DNA of 64,000 nucleotides. Source: an uncultured Christensenella sp. GTDB taxonomy: Bacteria; Bacillota; Clostridia; Christensenellales; Borkfalkiaceae. Shown piece after piece: positions 13,579 through 22,261 of this stretch. The DNA is taken from NCBI GenBank assembly GCA_910586245.1, contig CAJUFY010000003.1, positions 1 to 64,000 on the forward strand, written 5' to 3'. Below the pieces are notes generated by a model. It did not search any database. It had not been told where the DNA came from and saw nothing but the letters and a program-made list of their open reading frames with translations. The first letter of the stretch is position 1; each line of letters begins with the position of its first letter. A program made the translations under genes and the position numbers.

Positions 13579-14064
13579 ATGTCCAACACGAAAAAAATCG
13601 CACTCATGTCAACCCTTGTGCTGTTGCTTGCCGTAACCGCGGTATTCAACTTCGTTCTTGCGGGAACGGGCGCGCCCTCCGTCAATGCGGGCGCTACCGT
13701 AAAAGTGAATTATTTCACCTCGTACCGCAATAACCGTACGTCCACGCGCAGCGAAGAGTTTATTCAGCTCGACAGCGTCATCGCGGCTTATACCGTGGAT
13801 ACCGAAGAATACAAAGCAGCGGTTCAGAGAAAGCAGGAACTCGTTGAAATCATGGAAGACGAACTGGTGATGGAATCCGTTCTGAAAGGGCTCGGCTTTA
13901 CCGACGCGGTGGTATCCGTAAACGGCGAAGAATACATCAACGTATTCCTCAATTCGGGCGAGCTGACCGACGACATGATTACGCAAATCCATTTCGCGCT
14001 CGAAGTCCAGCAAAAAGTGCGCGACGGGCAGATCATAATTATGCCGATCAATGCAGAAAGTTAA
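13579..14064 (+). CDS. spoIIIAH: SpoIIIAH, stage III sporulation protein
   Basis: The protein has 161 residues, starting after AAGGAGAAAG. It has an N-terminal membrane anchor (about 8-27), a helical linker and a C-terminal YscJ/FliF-like domain (about 75-158, with ELVMESVLKGLGFTDAVVSV). SpoIIIAH binds SpoIIQ across the intermembrane space during engulfment. It is the last gene of the operon; the next gene has its own extended -10 promoter. Confidence 0.92.
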   Translation: MSNTKKIALMSTLVLLLAVTAVFNFVLAGTGAPSVNAGATVKVNYFTSYRNNRTSTRSEEFIQLDSVIAAYTVDTEEYKAAVQRKQELVEIMEDELVMESVLKGLGFTDAVVSVNGEEYINVFLNSGELTDDMITQIHFALEVQQKVRDGQIIIMPINAES

Positions 14065-14091
14065 GTAAAACAGTAGTAAATTCAAAAAAGA

Positions 14092-14102
14092 TGTGCTATA
14101 AT
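14092..14102 (+). promoter_or_regulatory. Extended -10 promoter before the Asp23-family gene
   Basis: TGTGCTATAAT contains TATAAT at 14097-14102 with TGn in front. No good -35 is present, as is usual for extended -10 promoters. It probably drives the Asp23-nusB-folD-ispA-dxs-tlyA run. Confidence 0.6.
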
Positions 14103-14124
14103 AGTATCCGACAAGGAGCAATTT

Positions 14125-14517
14125 ATGGCAAGCATCAAATATAATCCCAACGGACAGAAGGGTAGAATTACTTACAATTCCGATATCGTCAGCGGAATCG
14201 TCGTACTCAGTTTGAAGGAAACGGAGGGCATCGAACTCGTTCCTTCCAAAAGCAAAGGAATTAAGCTCTGTTTTGAAAAGGAAGGCGTATTCGTAGATAT
14301 TTCGGTGATCGCGCACTACGGTTACAGCGTGCCGGAACTTGCCTATCGGATTCAGCAGACAATCAAACAGATGGTCGAATCCATGACGAAATACAAAATC
14401 GCCAAAGTGGACGTTCACGTGCAGGGCGTCGTATTCCCTGCAGCAAAAGCGGAGCCCGCGGCGGAACATTCGGAAGAACACCCGACGGAAGAGCAGGACG
14501 AGAAAAAGAATAGCTGA
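14125..14517 (+). CDS. Asp23/Gls24-family envelope stress protein (YqhY-like)
   Basis: This 130-residue protein belongs to the Asp23/DUF322 family: KGRITYNSDIVSGIVVLSLKETEGI at the start and VFVDISVIAHYGYSVPELAYRIQQTIKQ in the middle are diagnostic. In Bacillus the paralogue YqhY sits just upstream of nusB and is linked to lipid synthesis control, and the gene order here is the same. The C-terminal 22 residues are Glu/Ala-rich and probably disordered. It is translated from AAGGAG. A weak hairpin (14522-14547) separates it from nusB. Confidence 0.9.
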   Translation: MASIKYNPNGQKGRITYNSDIVSGIVVLSLKETEGIELVPSKSKGIKLCFEKEGVFVDISVIAHYGYSVPELAYRIQQTIKQMVESMTKYKIAKVDVHVQGVVFPAAKAEPAAEHSEEHPTEEQDEKKNS

Positions 14518-14567
14518 ATATATTCCCTTTCCAAAAAGGAAGGGGAATTTATCGTAAAGAGGAATAC

Positions 14568-14960
14568 ATGAGAAAACTTGCAAGAGAAGCGGCGTTTAAA
14601 ATTGTTTTTGCAAATCTTTTTCACGAAGAAAACGGAAAAAGATTCCGTGAAGCCGTTTACAAACAGGAAAAATTATCGGCGGAAGACAGCGCGTTTGCGG
14701 AGCGGCTCGTTTGCGTTGTCGAGGAACACAAAGATACCTTTCTCGCGCTTTTAAACGAGCGTGTGGCGCGTTTTCCGGAATATCGGATTTATGCCGCAGA
14801 TAAAGCGATTCTTTTGATCGCTCTCGCCGAAATCAATTATTTCGACGACGTTCCGCCCGTCGTTTCCGTGTCGGAAGCAGCGGATCTTGCACGGAAATAC
14901 TCCACCGAAAAATCCGCCGATTTCGTAAACGGCGTGTTGGGAGGAATTATTAACGCATGA
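14568..14960 (+). CDS. nusB: NusB transcription antitermination factor
   Basis: This 130-residue all-helical protein starts MRKLAREAAFKIVFA and contains ILLIALAEINYFDDVPPVVSVSEAADLARKYSTEKSADFVNGVLGGI, the standard NusB signature. With NusE it binds boxA of rRNA transcripts to prevent premature termination. The ribosome binding site is AAAGAGG. It overlaps folD by four bases (ATGA). Confidence 0.95.
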   Translation: MRKLAREAAFKIVFANLFHEENGKRFREAVYKQEKLSAEDSAFAERLVCVVEEHKDTFLALLNERVARFPEYRIYAADKAILLIALAEINYFDDVPPVVSVSEAADLARKYSTEKSADFVNGVLGGIINA

Positions 14961-15805
14961 AACTCATCGACGGAAAACTGACCGCCGCGCAAATCCGTGC
15001 GGAACTGAAAGAGCGCACTGCGGAATTCGAGCGCAAGTATCTGCAAAAGGTGGGGCTTGCCGTCGTTTTAATCGGCAGTAATCCGGCTTCGCAGGTGTAC
15101 GTCCGCAATAAAATTAAAGCGTGCGAAGATGCGGGCATTCGCTCTTTTGCGCACTATTTGCCCGAAAACGTTTCGCAACAAGAGGCCGTTTCGCTCGTAA
15201 GGGCGCTTGCCGAGGATCAGAACGTACACGGGATTCTCGTGCAATTGCCGTTGCCGAAACATTTGAATGCGGAAGAACTCTTGCAAGAAATTCCTTTCGA
15301 AAAGGACGTAGACGGATTTTGCGCTGAAAATATCGGGAAACTTGCCTTGCAGGAAGAAGGCATCGTTGCCTGCACGCCGCTCGGCGTTATGGAACTTTTA
15401 AAGCGTTATCAAATCCCCGTTGCGGGCAAGCGCGCCGTGATGCTTGGTCGCAGCAACATCGTGGGGCGTCCGATGGCGCTTTTGTTGCTGAATGCTGACG
15501 CGACGGTAACCGTATGCCATTCGAAGACGCAGAATCTGATCGAAGAATGCGCGCGAGCAGACGTTCTGGTAGCGGCGATCGGGAAAGCCGGTTTCGTTAC
15601 TTCGGAAATGGTAAAAGAGGGCGCAGTCGTGATTGACGTGGGCATCAACCGAAAAGAAGACGGAACGCTGTGCGGAGACGTCGATTTTGAACGCGTGAAA
15701 GAAAAAGCGGAATATATTACGCCCGTTCCGGGCGGAGTCGGGCCGATGACCATTGCAATGCTTTTGACGAACGTCGTAAACGCAGCGGAGAGGGCGCGGA
15801 AATGA
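14957..15805 (+). CDS. folD: FolD, methylenetetrahydrofolate dehydrogenase/cyclohydrolase
   Basis: This 282-residue bifunctional enzyme converts methylene-THF to methenyl- and formyl-THF with NADP+. It shows the substrate motif with catalytic Lys (YVRNKIKAC), GILVQLPLPKH, the dinucleotide site VMLGRSNIVGRPMA and the C-terminal PVPGGVGPMTIAMLL. It lies between nusB and ispA with four-base overlaps on both sides. The exonuclease VII genes often found here (xseA, xseB) are absent. Confidence 0.96.
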   Translation: MKLIDGKLTAAQIRAELKERTAEFERKYLQKVGLAVVLIGSNPASQVYVRNKIKACEDAGIRSFAHYLPENVSQQEAVSLVRALAEDQNVHGILVQLPLPKHLNAEELLQEIPFEKDVDGFCAENIGKLALQEEGIVACTPLGVMELLKRYQIPVAGKRAVMLGRSNIVGRPMALLLLNADATVTVCHSKTQNLIEECARADVLVAAIGKAGFVTSEMVKEGAVVIDVGINRKEDGTLCGDVDFERVKEKAEYITPVPGGVGPMTIAMLLTNVVNAAERARK

Positions 15806-16671
15806 ATTACGCTGTGCAATACGAAACTTATCTGGAAGACTTTGAAAAAGCGGTGCAGCGCGCGATGGCGCAGATGAATTATCTGCCTGCAGTCCTCAGT
15901 TCGAGCATGCGATATTCTTTGAAATCCGGCGGAAAACGCGTGCGTCCCGTATTGTTTTACGCAATGGCGGAAATTTTGGGCGCGGACTATCGGAAAGAAA
16001 GAAATTTTGCGGTAGCGATCGAGTGCATTCATACTTATTCTTTGATACACGACGATCTTCCCGCCATGGATAACGACGATTACCGCCGCGGCAGGCTTTC
16101 CAATCACAAAGTATACGGCGAAGCAAACGCAATTCTTGCGGGCGACGCGTTGTTGTCGTTTGCGTTCGATCTTCTTTTGAAGGAATGCGGCAGGGGCGAG
16201 CGGCAACAGCGTGCCGCTTTGGCGCTTTCCAAAGCGGCGGGACCTGCCGGTATGATTGCCGGACAATCGGCGGATTTGCTTTATACGGGCAGGGAAGCGA
16301 GCGAGAAAGAATTACTCTTCATCGATCGTCACAAAACGGGTAAACTGATTGCCGCGCCTTTGAAAATGGCTGCCATTCTTGCAGGCAGACACGAAGCGGA
16401 AGCGGAAAATTTCGGGGAACGGCTGGGAGAGCTGTTTCAGCTGACCGACGACATCCTCGATGAAAAAGGAAACGGGAAAGAAGTCGGAAAAACGCTCGGG
16501 AAAGATAAACGGGCGGGCAAAGTGACGTACGTAAAACTTTACGGTTTGCGGCAGGCGGAAACGGTTGCAGACGGATTGCAGGGGCGTTGTTTAGACTGTC
16601 TGGACGGAATCGATGCCGATACGTCCTTTTTAAAAGAGTTGGTTTACGCAGTCAGAAACAGAAACAAATAA
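15802..16671 (+). CDS. ispA: IspA, polyprenyl (farnesyl/geranylgeranyl) diphosphate synthase
   Basis: This 289-residue protein of the trans-isoprenyl diphosphate synthase family condenses IPP with allylic diphosphates. The first Asp-rich motif is DDLPAMDND (near 84) and the second DDILD (near 216); GGKRVRP binds diphosphate. The position directly before dxs matches Bacillus and Clostridium. Chain length (C15 or C20) cannot be decided from motifs alone. The C-terminal part is a little shorter and less conserved than in characterised enzymes. Confidence 0.93.
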   Translation: MNYAVQYETYLEDFEKAVQRAMAQMNYLPAVLSSSMRYSLKSGGKRVRPVLFYAMAEILGADYRKERNFAVAIECIHTYSLIHDDLPAMDNDDYRRGRLSNHKVYGEANAILAGDALLSFAFDLLLKECGRGERQQRAALALSKAAGPAGMIAGQSADLLYTGREASEKELLFIDRHKTGKLIAAPLKMAAILAGRHEAEAENFGERLGELFQLTDDILDEKGNGKEVGKTLGKDKRAGKVTYVKLYGLRQAETVADGLQGRCLDCLDGIDADTSFLKELVYAVRNRNK

Positions 16672-16688
16672 TAAGCGGAGCGATTTCT

Positions 16689-18407
16689 ATGAAAGATATT
16701 CGCCAAAACGAATTAAAAGCGGTGTCGTTGCCGCAATTGAAAGAAATTTGCGATCGGCTCCGCGAAGAGATATTTTGTACGGTTTCCGTATGCGGCGGGC
16801 ACCTGTCTTCCAATTTGGGAGTCGTAGAATTGACCGTTGCACTGCATCGCGTATTTGATTTCCCACGGGATAAAATTGTTTTCGACGTAGGCCATCAGTG
16901 TTATGCGCACAAACTGCTTTCGGGGCGCAGAAAACAGTTTCAAACCTTGCGGAAAGAGGGCGGTATTTCCGGCTTCCCCAAGCGTTCGGAAAGCGAATAC
17001 GACTGTTACGATACGGGACATGCGGGCACTGCTATTTCCGCCGCGCTCGGGATCGCCAAAGCGCGCGATTTAAAAAGAGAAAAATTTTCCGTAATTGCGT
17101 TTGTCGGCGACGGCTCGTTTAACAACGGACTGGTTTTTGAAGCCCTGAACAGTTTAAAGATCCTCGGCACGAACGTTCTGATCATTCTTAACGATAACGG
17201 AATGTCTATTTCTCCCACCGTCGGCGGCACGCACGACGTGCTCAGCGAGTTAAAAGAGGGGAACGCTGTTTCCGATGACGTAAAATTATTCGAACGCTTC
17301 GGGTTGTCGTATGAGGGCGTAATCAACGGGAACGATCTCGACGCGCTGCTTCCCGCGCTTGAACGCGCCAGAGAACAACTTAACTCCACGAGCGTCTTAT
17401 TGCACGTTTCCACAAAAAAAGGTTTGGGTTATTCTTTCTGCGAACAGGCTCCGCTTGAAACGCACGGGGTAAGCCCTTTCGGAAAACGTGCGGAACAAAG
17501 CGAATATTCCGCCGCGCTCGGCGAAGAACTTACCGCGCTTGCCGCAAACGAGAAAAAAATCGTAGCCGTAACCGCAGCAATGACGGACAGTTTGGGTTTA
17601 CGGAATTTCTTTCAAACGTATCCCGAACGCGCATTCGACGTGGGCATCTGCGAAGAGCATGCGTCGGTGCTATGCGCTGCGCTTGCCGCAGAGGGAATGA
17701 AGCCTTATTACGCAATCTATTCCACCTTTTTACAACGCGCGTTCGATGAGATCATTCACGACGTTTGCGGACAAAATTTGCCTGTGACTTTTTGTATCGA
17801 CCGTGCGGGCATAACGGGGGCGGACGGGGAAACACATCAGGGCATTTTTGATTTATCTTACCTTGCAATGATTCCGAATTTGACGGTTGCAGTTCCGAAA
17901 GACATCGGCGAGTTTCGTTCGATGTTGCGTTTGAGCGCTTCGTTTCAAAAACCGCTTGCCATACGTTATCCCAGAAAAGGCACGGATAGTACGCCGAAAC
18001 CGGTTGAAATCGGAAAATTCGAAATTTTACACAATACTGTGTCAGACGTAATTTTGTTTGCGGCGGGGGAAAACTGCATTCGCCTTGCCGATGAACTTCA
18101 TACTCGCGCGCTGCGGGAAGAAATGGATTTTACGATCGTAAACGCGCGTTTTTTAAAACCGCTTGACGAAGAGCTTCTTGCGAGCCGTAAAGAAAAATAC
18201 GTGATTACGTTGGAAGACAACGTTCTGATCGGCGGGTTTGGCGACGCGATCAACAGATTTTATCTCAACAGCGGAAAGCAAATTGCTAACTTCGGCTATA
18301 AAGATGCCTTCATCCCTCACGGGGAAATCAATTCGCTGTCCGCCAAATTCGGTTTAAACGGCGAAGAAATTTATCGACGGATACGGGATTTTTATGCGCG
18401 CGGATAA
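16689..18407 (+). CDS. dxs: Dxs, 1-deoxy-D-xylulose-5-phosphate synthase
   Basis: This 572-residue TPP enzyme condenses pyruvate and glyceraldehyde-3-phosphate at the entry of the MEP isoprenoid pathway. The start is the ATG at 16689 after GCGGAG; a longer frame would overlap ispA. It shows DVGHQCYAHKLLSGR, the TPP motif GDGSFNNG, the catalytic Glu in CEEHASV and DRAGITGADGETHQGIFD, which fixes the family. It is somewhat shorter than the 620-residue enterobacterial enzyme. It overlaps tlyA by 14 bp. Confidence 0.96.
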   Translation: MKDIRQNELKAVSLPQLKEICDRLREEIFCTVSVCGGHLSSNLGVVELTVALHRVFDFPRDKIVFDVGHQCYAHKLLSGRRKQFQTLRKEGGISGFPKRSESEYDCYDTGHAGTAISAALGIAKARDLKREKFSVIAFVGDGSFNNGLVFEALNSLKILGTNVLIILNDNGMSISPTVGGTHDVLSELKEGNAVSDDVKLFERFGLSYEGVINGNDLDALLPALERAREQLNSTSVLLHVSTKKGLGYSFCEQAPLETHGVSPFGKRAEQSEYSAALGEELTALAANEKKIVAVTAAMTDSLGLRNFFQTYPERAFDVGICEEHASVLCAALAAEGMKPYYAIYSTFLQRAFDEIIHDVCGQNLPVTFCIDRAGITGADGETHQGIFDLSYLAMIPNLTVAVPKDIGEFRSMLRLSASFQKPLAIRYPRKGTDSTPKPVEIGKFEILHNTVSDVILFAAGENCIRLADELHTRALREEMDFTIVNARFLKPLDEELLASRKEKYVITLEDNVLIGGFGDAINRFYLNSGKQIANFGYKDAFIPHGEINSLSAKFGLNGEEIYRRIRDFYARG

Positions 18408-19152
18408 ATTTTTTGCCGAAAAATTTGGGTCGCGCACGAAGGCGAAAGAGGCGCTTGAACAAGGACTTGTTTTGCGCAGCGGAAAAGCGCTTCAACCCAA
18501 AGACGAAGTCGATCCTTCGGAAGCGTTTCAATTTCTTTCCCGCGAATCGTACGTTTCAGCCGGCGGAAAAAAACTTGCCCGCGGACTTGACGTTTTCAAG
18601 AAAGACGTTACGGGGAAAACTTTTGCCGACCTCGGCGCCAGTACGGGCGGGTTTACCGATTGTCTGTTAAAGCGAGGGACACGCCGCGTCTATTGCGTTG
18701 ACGTGGGGGAAAGCCAGCTGGATGCCCGGATAGCTTCGGATCCGCGCGTTTGCGTCATGGATAAAACAAACGCCCGCTACTTAAATTGCGGGGACTTTCC
18801 CGAACCGATCGAAGGAATCGTTTCCGATCTTAGTTTTATTTCTTTAAAATTGATTTTGCCCGCAATCAGGGAAATCCTGCCGAGCGGCGGAAATGCGTTC
18901 GTATTATACAAACCGCAATTCGAATGCGGCGGAAAGGGGCTTGGAAAGAGCGGTATTTTACCGCAGCGTTATCATGAAAAACTTTTGAAAGAGTTTTACG
19001 CATTCTGCAATGAAATCGATCTTGCAATTCAAAACGCCGTGAACGCTCCGCTCGTCGAAAAAAAGAATATCGAATATATGATTCACGTCAAAAAAGATTC
19101 CGTTCCGATTTCCATGCAAAACTTTATACTTAAAATATCCGAAATATACTAA
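18394..19152 (+). CDS. tlyA: TlyA-family rRNA 2'-O-methyltransferase
   Basis: The protein has 252 residues with an N-terminal S4 RNA-binding domain (MRADKFFAEKFGSRTKAKEAL) and a Rossmann methyltransferase domain with the SAM motif FADLGASTGGFTDCLL and the catalytic-type DLSFISLKLILP. TlyA enzymes modify 16S/23S rRNA cytidines. Placement between dxs and nadK/argR is conserved in Firmicutes (yqxC). The stop codon sits in the loop of a hairpin (19132-19168). Confidence 0.94.
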   Translation: MRADKFFAEKFGSRTKAKEALEQGLVLRSGKALQPKDEVDPSEAFQFLSRESYVSAGGKKLARGLDVFKKDVTGKTFADLGASTGGFTDCLLKRGTRRVYCVDVGESQLDARIASDPRVCVMDKTNARYLNCGDFPEPIEGIVSDLSFISLKLILPAIREILPSGGNAFVLYKPQFECGGKGLGKSGILPQRYHEKLLKEFYAFCNEIDLAIQNAVNAPLVEKKNIEYMIHVKKDSVPISMQNFILKISEIY

Positions 19153-19168
19153 ATATTTCGGATATTTT
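19132..19168. terminator. Hairpin spanning the tlyA stop codon
   Basis: A perfect 16-bp stem (AAAATATCCGAAATAT and its complement) with loop ACTAA contains the TAA stop. Only a short T run follows, so termination strength is uncertain; mRNA 3'-end protection is an alternative. The nadK promoter begins 13 bp further on. Confidence 0.5.
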
Positions 19169-19180
19169 ATTAAAAAAAGC

Positions 19181-19209
19181 TTGCATTTATTCATATTTTC
19201 GAATATAAT
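19181..19209 (+). promoter_or_regulatory. Promoter of nadK, start codon nine bases after the -10 box
   Basis: TTGCAT (19181-19186) and TATAAT (19204-19209) are 17 bp apart. The nadK ATG at 19219 lies where the transcript should start, so the mRNA would have almost no leader. Confidence 0.7.
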
Positions 19210-19218
19210 ATGTATCAA

Positions 19219-20010
19219 ATGAATATCGGTATCTTCTATAATCCCTCCCAGGTCGACAAAATAATCCCTGAAAATCTTGCTCGAAAAATAATCGCGGGCG
19301 GCGCGACCGCCAAAGTTTTTTCGGACGTACAGGAAATGAACGGAATCGACCGTTTGATCGTTCTCGGCGGGGACGGTACGATTTTACATGCCGCAAGAAG
19401 AAGCGCCGAGATCGGGATTCCTTTGGTCGGAGTGAATTTCGGCAGACTGGGATTCCTTACGGAATTTGAAAAAGAAGAAGCGGAACAAGCTGCAAATTTG
19501 GTACTGAATCCCGCTTGTCCGATTCTGCATCGTTCTATGCTGGAAATTCGTTTTAACGGTAAAATTACTTATGTGCTGAACGAAGCTTCTTTGCTGCGGG
19601 GCGTTTCCAAAGATTACGAAAATACGGCTTTGAAACTTTCCGTAAAAATCGACGGAAGCGATGCGGGAACGTTTACGGCCGACGGATTGCTCGTTGCCAC
19701 ACCCACGGGTTCTACCGCGTATTCGCTTTCTGCCGGCGGAAGCATTATGACGCCCGAATGCGGAACGTTTCAACTGACGCCCGTATGCGCGTTTTCTCTT
19801 CGAAGCCGCCCGATCGTTTATCCCGATTCTTTGGAATTGCAATTGATTCTTCCGAAAAACTGCACTGCAGTCGTCTACGGCGACGGAACTTATTTGGGCG
19901 AAGCAAGTGAAAGCGATTTGATTCAAATTCGTAAGGCAGACCGAATTGCAAGTTTTCTTACGCGGAACAAAAACGAATATTTCCGCAGATTGACCGAAAA
20001 ACTCAACTGA
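19219..20010 (+). CDS. nadK: NadK, NAD kinase
   Basis: This 263-residue enzyme phosphorylates NAD to NADP. It has the family motifs LGGDGTILHAAR (near 50), GVNFGRLGFLTE and TADGLLVATPTGSTAYSLSAGG. I start at the ATG at 19219 (MNIGIFYNP) rather than at 19210, which would sit inside the transcription start region. No Shine-Dalgarno sequence is present and the promoter -10 box ends at 19209, so translation is probably leaderless. The nadK-argR-recN order is typical of Clostridia. Confidence 0.95.
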   Translation: MNIGIFYNPSQVDKIIPENLARKIIAGGATAKVFSDVQEMNGIDRLIVLGGDGTILHAARRSAEIGIPLVGVNFGRLGFLTEFEKEEAEQAANLVLNPACPILHRSMLEIRFNGKITYVLNEASLLRGVSKDYENTALKLSVKIDGSDAGTFTADGLLVATPTGSTAYSLSAGGSIMTPECGTFQLTPVCAFSLRSRPIVYPDSLELQLILPKNCTAVVYGDGTYLGEASESDLIQIRKADRIASFLTRNKNEYFRRLTEKLN

Positions 20011-20034
20011 TAAAAGAATACGTGAGGAAAAATC

Positions 20035-20490
20035 ATGTTAAGAAGCGCAAGACACAACAAAATCATGGAAATTATTGAAGAAAAGGAGATTGAAACGCAG
20101 GAAGAACTGGGTCAGGAACTTGCGTTGCAAAACTATGCAGTCACGCAGGCAACCGTTTCCCGCGATATCAAAGAACTGCACCTTTTCAAAGTGAAAGGTT
20201 CGCAAAAGCGTTTTCGCTATACTTCGATCTGTGAAAACGAAAGCGGACTTTCCGAAAAAATGCGCGTACTTTTTCAGGCTTGCGTCGTCAGTATCCGACC
20301 CGTCGGCAATTTAATCGTAATTAAAACGCTGAACGGCAACGGAACGAATGCGGGAGCCGTCATCGATAAACTCAACTACCGCGAAGTCGTAGGGACGATC
20401 GCGGGCGACGACACTTTGTTATTGATTTGTGAATCCAACGACAGTACGCAGAGCGTCTGCAACCGCCTCGGCGCAATCGTAAAAGGATAA
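20035..20490 (+). CDS. argR: ArgR/AhrC arginine repressor
   Basis: The protein has 151 residues. The N-terminal winged helix contains EELGQELALQNYAVTQATVSRDIKEL and the C-terminal arginine-binding hexamerisation domain contains VIDKLNYREVVGTIAGDDTLLLIC. It would regulate arginine synthesis and breakdown in response to arginine. The ribosome binding site is GAGG. It sits two bases upstream of recN, the usual ahrC-recN pair. Confidence 0.94.
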   Translation: MLRSARHNKIMEIIEEKEIETQEELGQELALQNYAVTQATVSRDIKELHLFKVKGSQKRFRYTSICENESGLSEKMRVLFQACVVSIRPVGNLIVIKTLNGNGTNAGAVIDKLNYREVVGTIAGDDTLLLICESNDSTQSVCNRLGAIVKG

Positions 20491-20492
20491 CG

Positions 20493-22190
20493 ATGCTTTT
20501 AAATCTTTCTATCCGAAACGCCGCGTTGATCGAACACGCCGAACTTTCATTTTCGAAAGGGCTCAATTTGTTGTCCGGAGAAACTGGCGCGGGAAAATCG
20601 GTAATTTTAGATTGTATCGATTTTGTGCTCGGCGCGAAAGCTGACCGCGAAATGATTCGCTACGGCGCGGACGAATGTATTGTTCGCGCTGAATTTACAA
20701 CCAACCGCGCCGTGAACGAAACGCTTGCCGAAATGGATATCGAATCGGATGATACGCTCGTCATATCCCGCAGATTAAAAACGGAAGGCAAAAGCAGTCT
20801 GAAAATCAACGGCGTTTCCGTGACGAGCGCGATGTTGCGCCGCATTACCTCGCTTCTTGTGGACGTCCACGGGCAAAGCGAGCATTTCTTTTTATTGAAA
20901 GAATCAAATCAATTGCGTTTGTTGGACGACATTGCTGGGCAATCCGTGCGATCCCAAAAAGAAGTTGTCAGAGAATATTTTACAAAAAGACGCGAACTGT
21001 GCCGTGAACTGCAAACACTCGGCGGGGACGAAGGCGAACGCAACCGTCGTCTGGACGTATTACGTTATCAAATCGAAGAAATTGAACGCGCGGCGTTAAA
21101 AGAAGGCGAAGAGGACGAGCTGGTTTCTTTGCGCACCCGCTATATGAATGCCGAAAGAATCATGAGCGGACTTTCCGCGGCCATCGACTACCTGCTTGCG
21201 GACGGGGGCTGCGCGGATTCCGCGAACGGTGCGCGCCGTATGCTGGGACAGATTGCAAAATTCGGAGATTCCTATCAGTCTGTTTCGGAGCGTTTGGAAA
21301 ATATATCTGCGGAAATCAACGACGTCGGGGAACTTCTCGAAGGTTTTGCGGGCGAACTTGAAATCGATGAAAAAGAAGCGGAACGGGTAGAAAATCGTCT
21401 CGATGAAATCAAAGCGTTGAAAAAGAAGTACGGCGCATCGGTGAAAGACATAAACGAGTTTTACGACCGTGCGCAGCGAGAGTATGACTTGCTTTCCGAC
21501 AGCGGAGAACGTTTTGAAAAACTTACCGTTTTATTACAGGATTGCGATAAAAAATTATTTGATGCTTGCACTGCATTGACGCAAGAGCGCAAACGCCATG
21601 CGAAAGATTTTACGCAACGCGTGACGGAGGAACTGAAAACGTTAAATATTCCTTCCGCTCGTTTTGAAATCGAATTTACGGATTATTCGGAAGCAGACGT
21701 ACCGTCGGCAACGCAGGAAGGGCTCGGTAGCGTACGGTTTTCGTTTTCGGCAAATGCGGGAGAACCGCCGAAGGATCTCGGAAAAATTATCAGCGGTGGC
21801 GAAATGAGCCGTTTTATGCTTGCGGTCAAAGCGCAGCTTTCCTCATCGGATACAATCGGTACTTACGTATTTGATGAAATAGACGCCGGAATCGGCGGAA
21901 AAACGGGTCGCGTGGTCGCGGAAAAATTCTGTAAAATCGCGCAGAACGTACAGTTGATTGCGGTTTCGCATCTTGCGCAAATCGCTGCGTTTGCAGATAA
22001 AGAGTATCTGATTGAAAAACGGGATGCGGACGGGAGAGCCCAAACGTATATACGGGAAGTGACGGGGGAAGCGCGAATCCGCGAAATTGCCCGTTTGATC
22101 AGCGGCGACGAAGGGGAATACGCCTTCAAACATGCCGAGGAATTGATCGAAAACGCAAAAATTTACAAAAACTCCCTTTCAAGATTATAA
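20493..22190 (+). CDS. recN: RecN DNA repair ATPase
   Basis: This 565-residue SMC-like protein acts in double-strand break repair. Walker A GETGAGKS lies near residue 30, a long coiled-coil region occupies about 150-370, the ABC signature ISGGEMSR is near 432 and Walker B-region DEIDAGIGGKTG near 461. The full length is conserved. An AAGGA ribosome binding site lies at the end of argR, indicating cotranscription. Confidence 0.96.
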   Translation: MLLNLSIRNAALIEHAELSFSKGLNLLSGETGAGKSVILDCIDFVLGAKADREMIRYGADECIVRAEFTTNRAVNETLAEMDIESDDTLVISRRLKTEGKSSLKINGVSVTSAMLRRITSLLVDVHGQSEHFFLLKESNQLRLLDDIAGQSVRSQKEVVREYFTKRRELCRELQTLGGDEGERNRRLDVLRYQIEEIERAALKEGEEDELVSLRTRYMNAERIMSGLSAAIDYLLADGGCADSANGARRMLGQIAKFGDSYQSVSERLENISAEINDVGELLEGFAGELEIDEKEAERVENRLDEIKALKKKYGASVKDINEFYDRAQREYDLLSDSGERFEKLTVLLQDCDKKLFDACTALTQERKRHAKDFTQRVTEELKTLNIPSARFEIEFTDYSEADVPSATQEGLGSVRFSFSANAGEPPKDLGKIISGGEMSRFMLAVKAQLSSSDTIGTYVFDEIDAGIGGKTGRVVAEKFCKIAQNVQLIAVSHLAQIAAFADKEYLIEKRDADGRAQTYIREVTGEARIREIARLISGDEGEYAFKHAEELIENAKIYKNSLSRL

Positions 22191-22211
22191 AAATAGACGA
22201 ATATAAAAGTG

Positions 22212-22261
22212 CAGCTTACGCAAATTAATTTCCGTAAACGGAGGTTTTGATGCGTAAGCTG
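22212..22261 (+). promoter_or_regulatory. Leader stem-loop pairing with the spoIVB start codon
   Basis: CAGCTTACGCA (22212-22222) is the exact reverse complement of TGCGTAAGCTG (22251-22261), which contains the last two bases of the spoIVB ATG and codons 2-4. The 28-base loop carries the GGAGG ribosome binding site, itself next to a small CCG-TAAA-CGG hairpin. In the mRNA this would hide the start codon, suggesting translational control of spoIVB; an operator for a DNA-binding protein is an alternative. Confidence 0.6.

Noticed and set aside
13609..14583. 324-codon open frame on the minus strand opposite spoIIIAH and the Asp23 gene
   Set aside because: It is the mirror of two clearly recognised genes, has no ribosome binding site and encodes nothing recognisable; long antisense frames are common in this codon usage.
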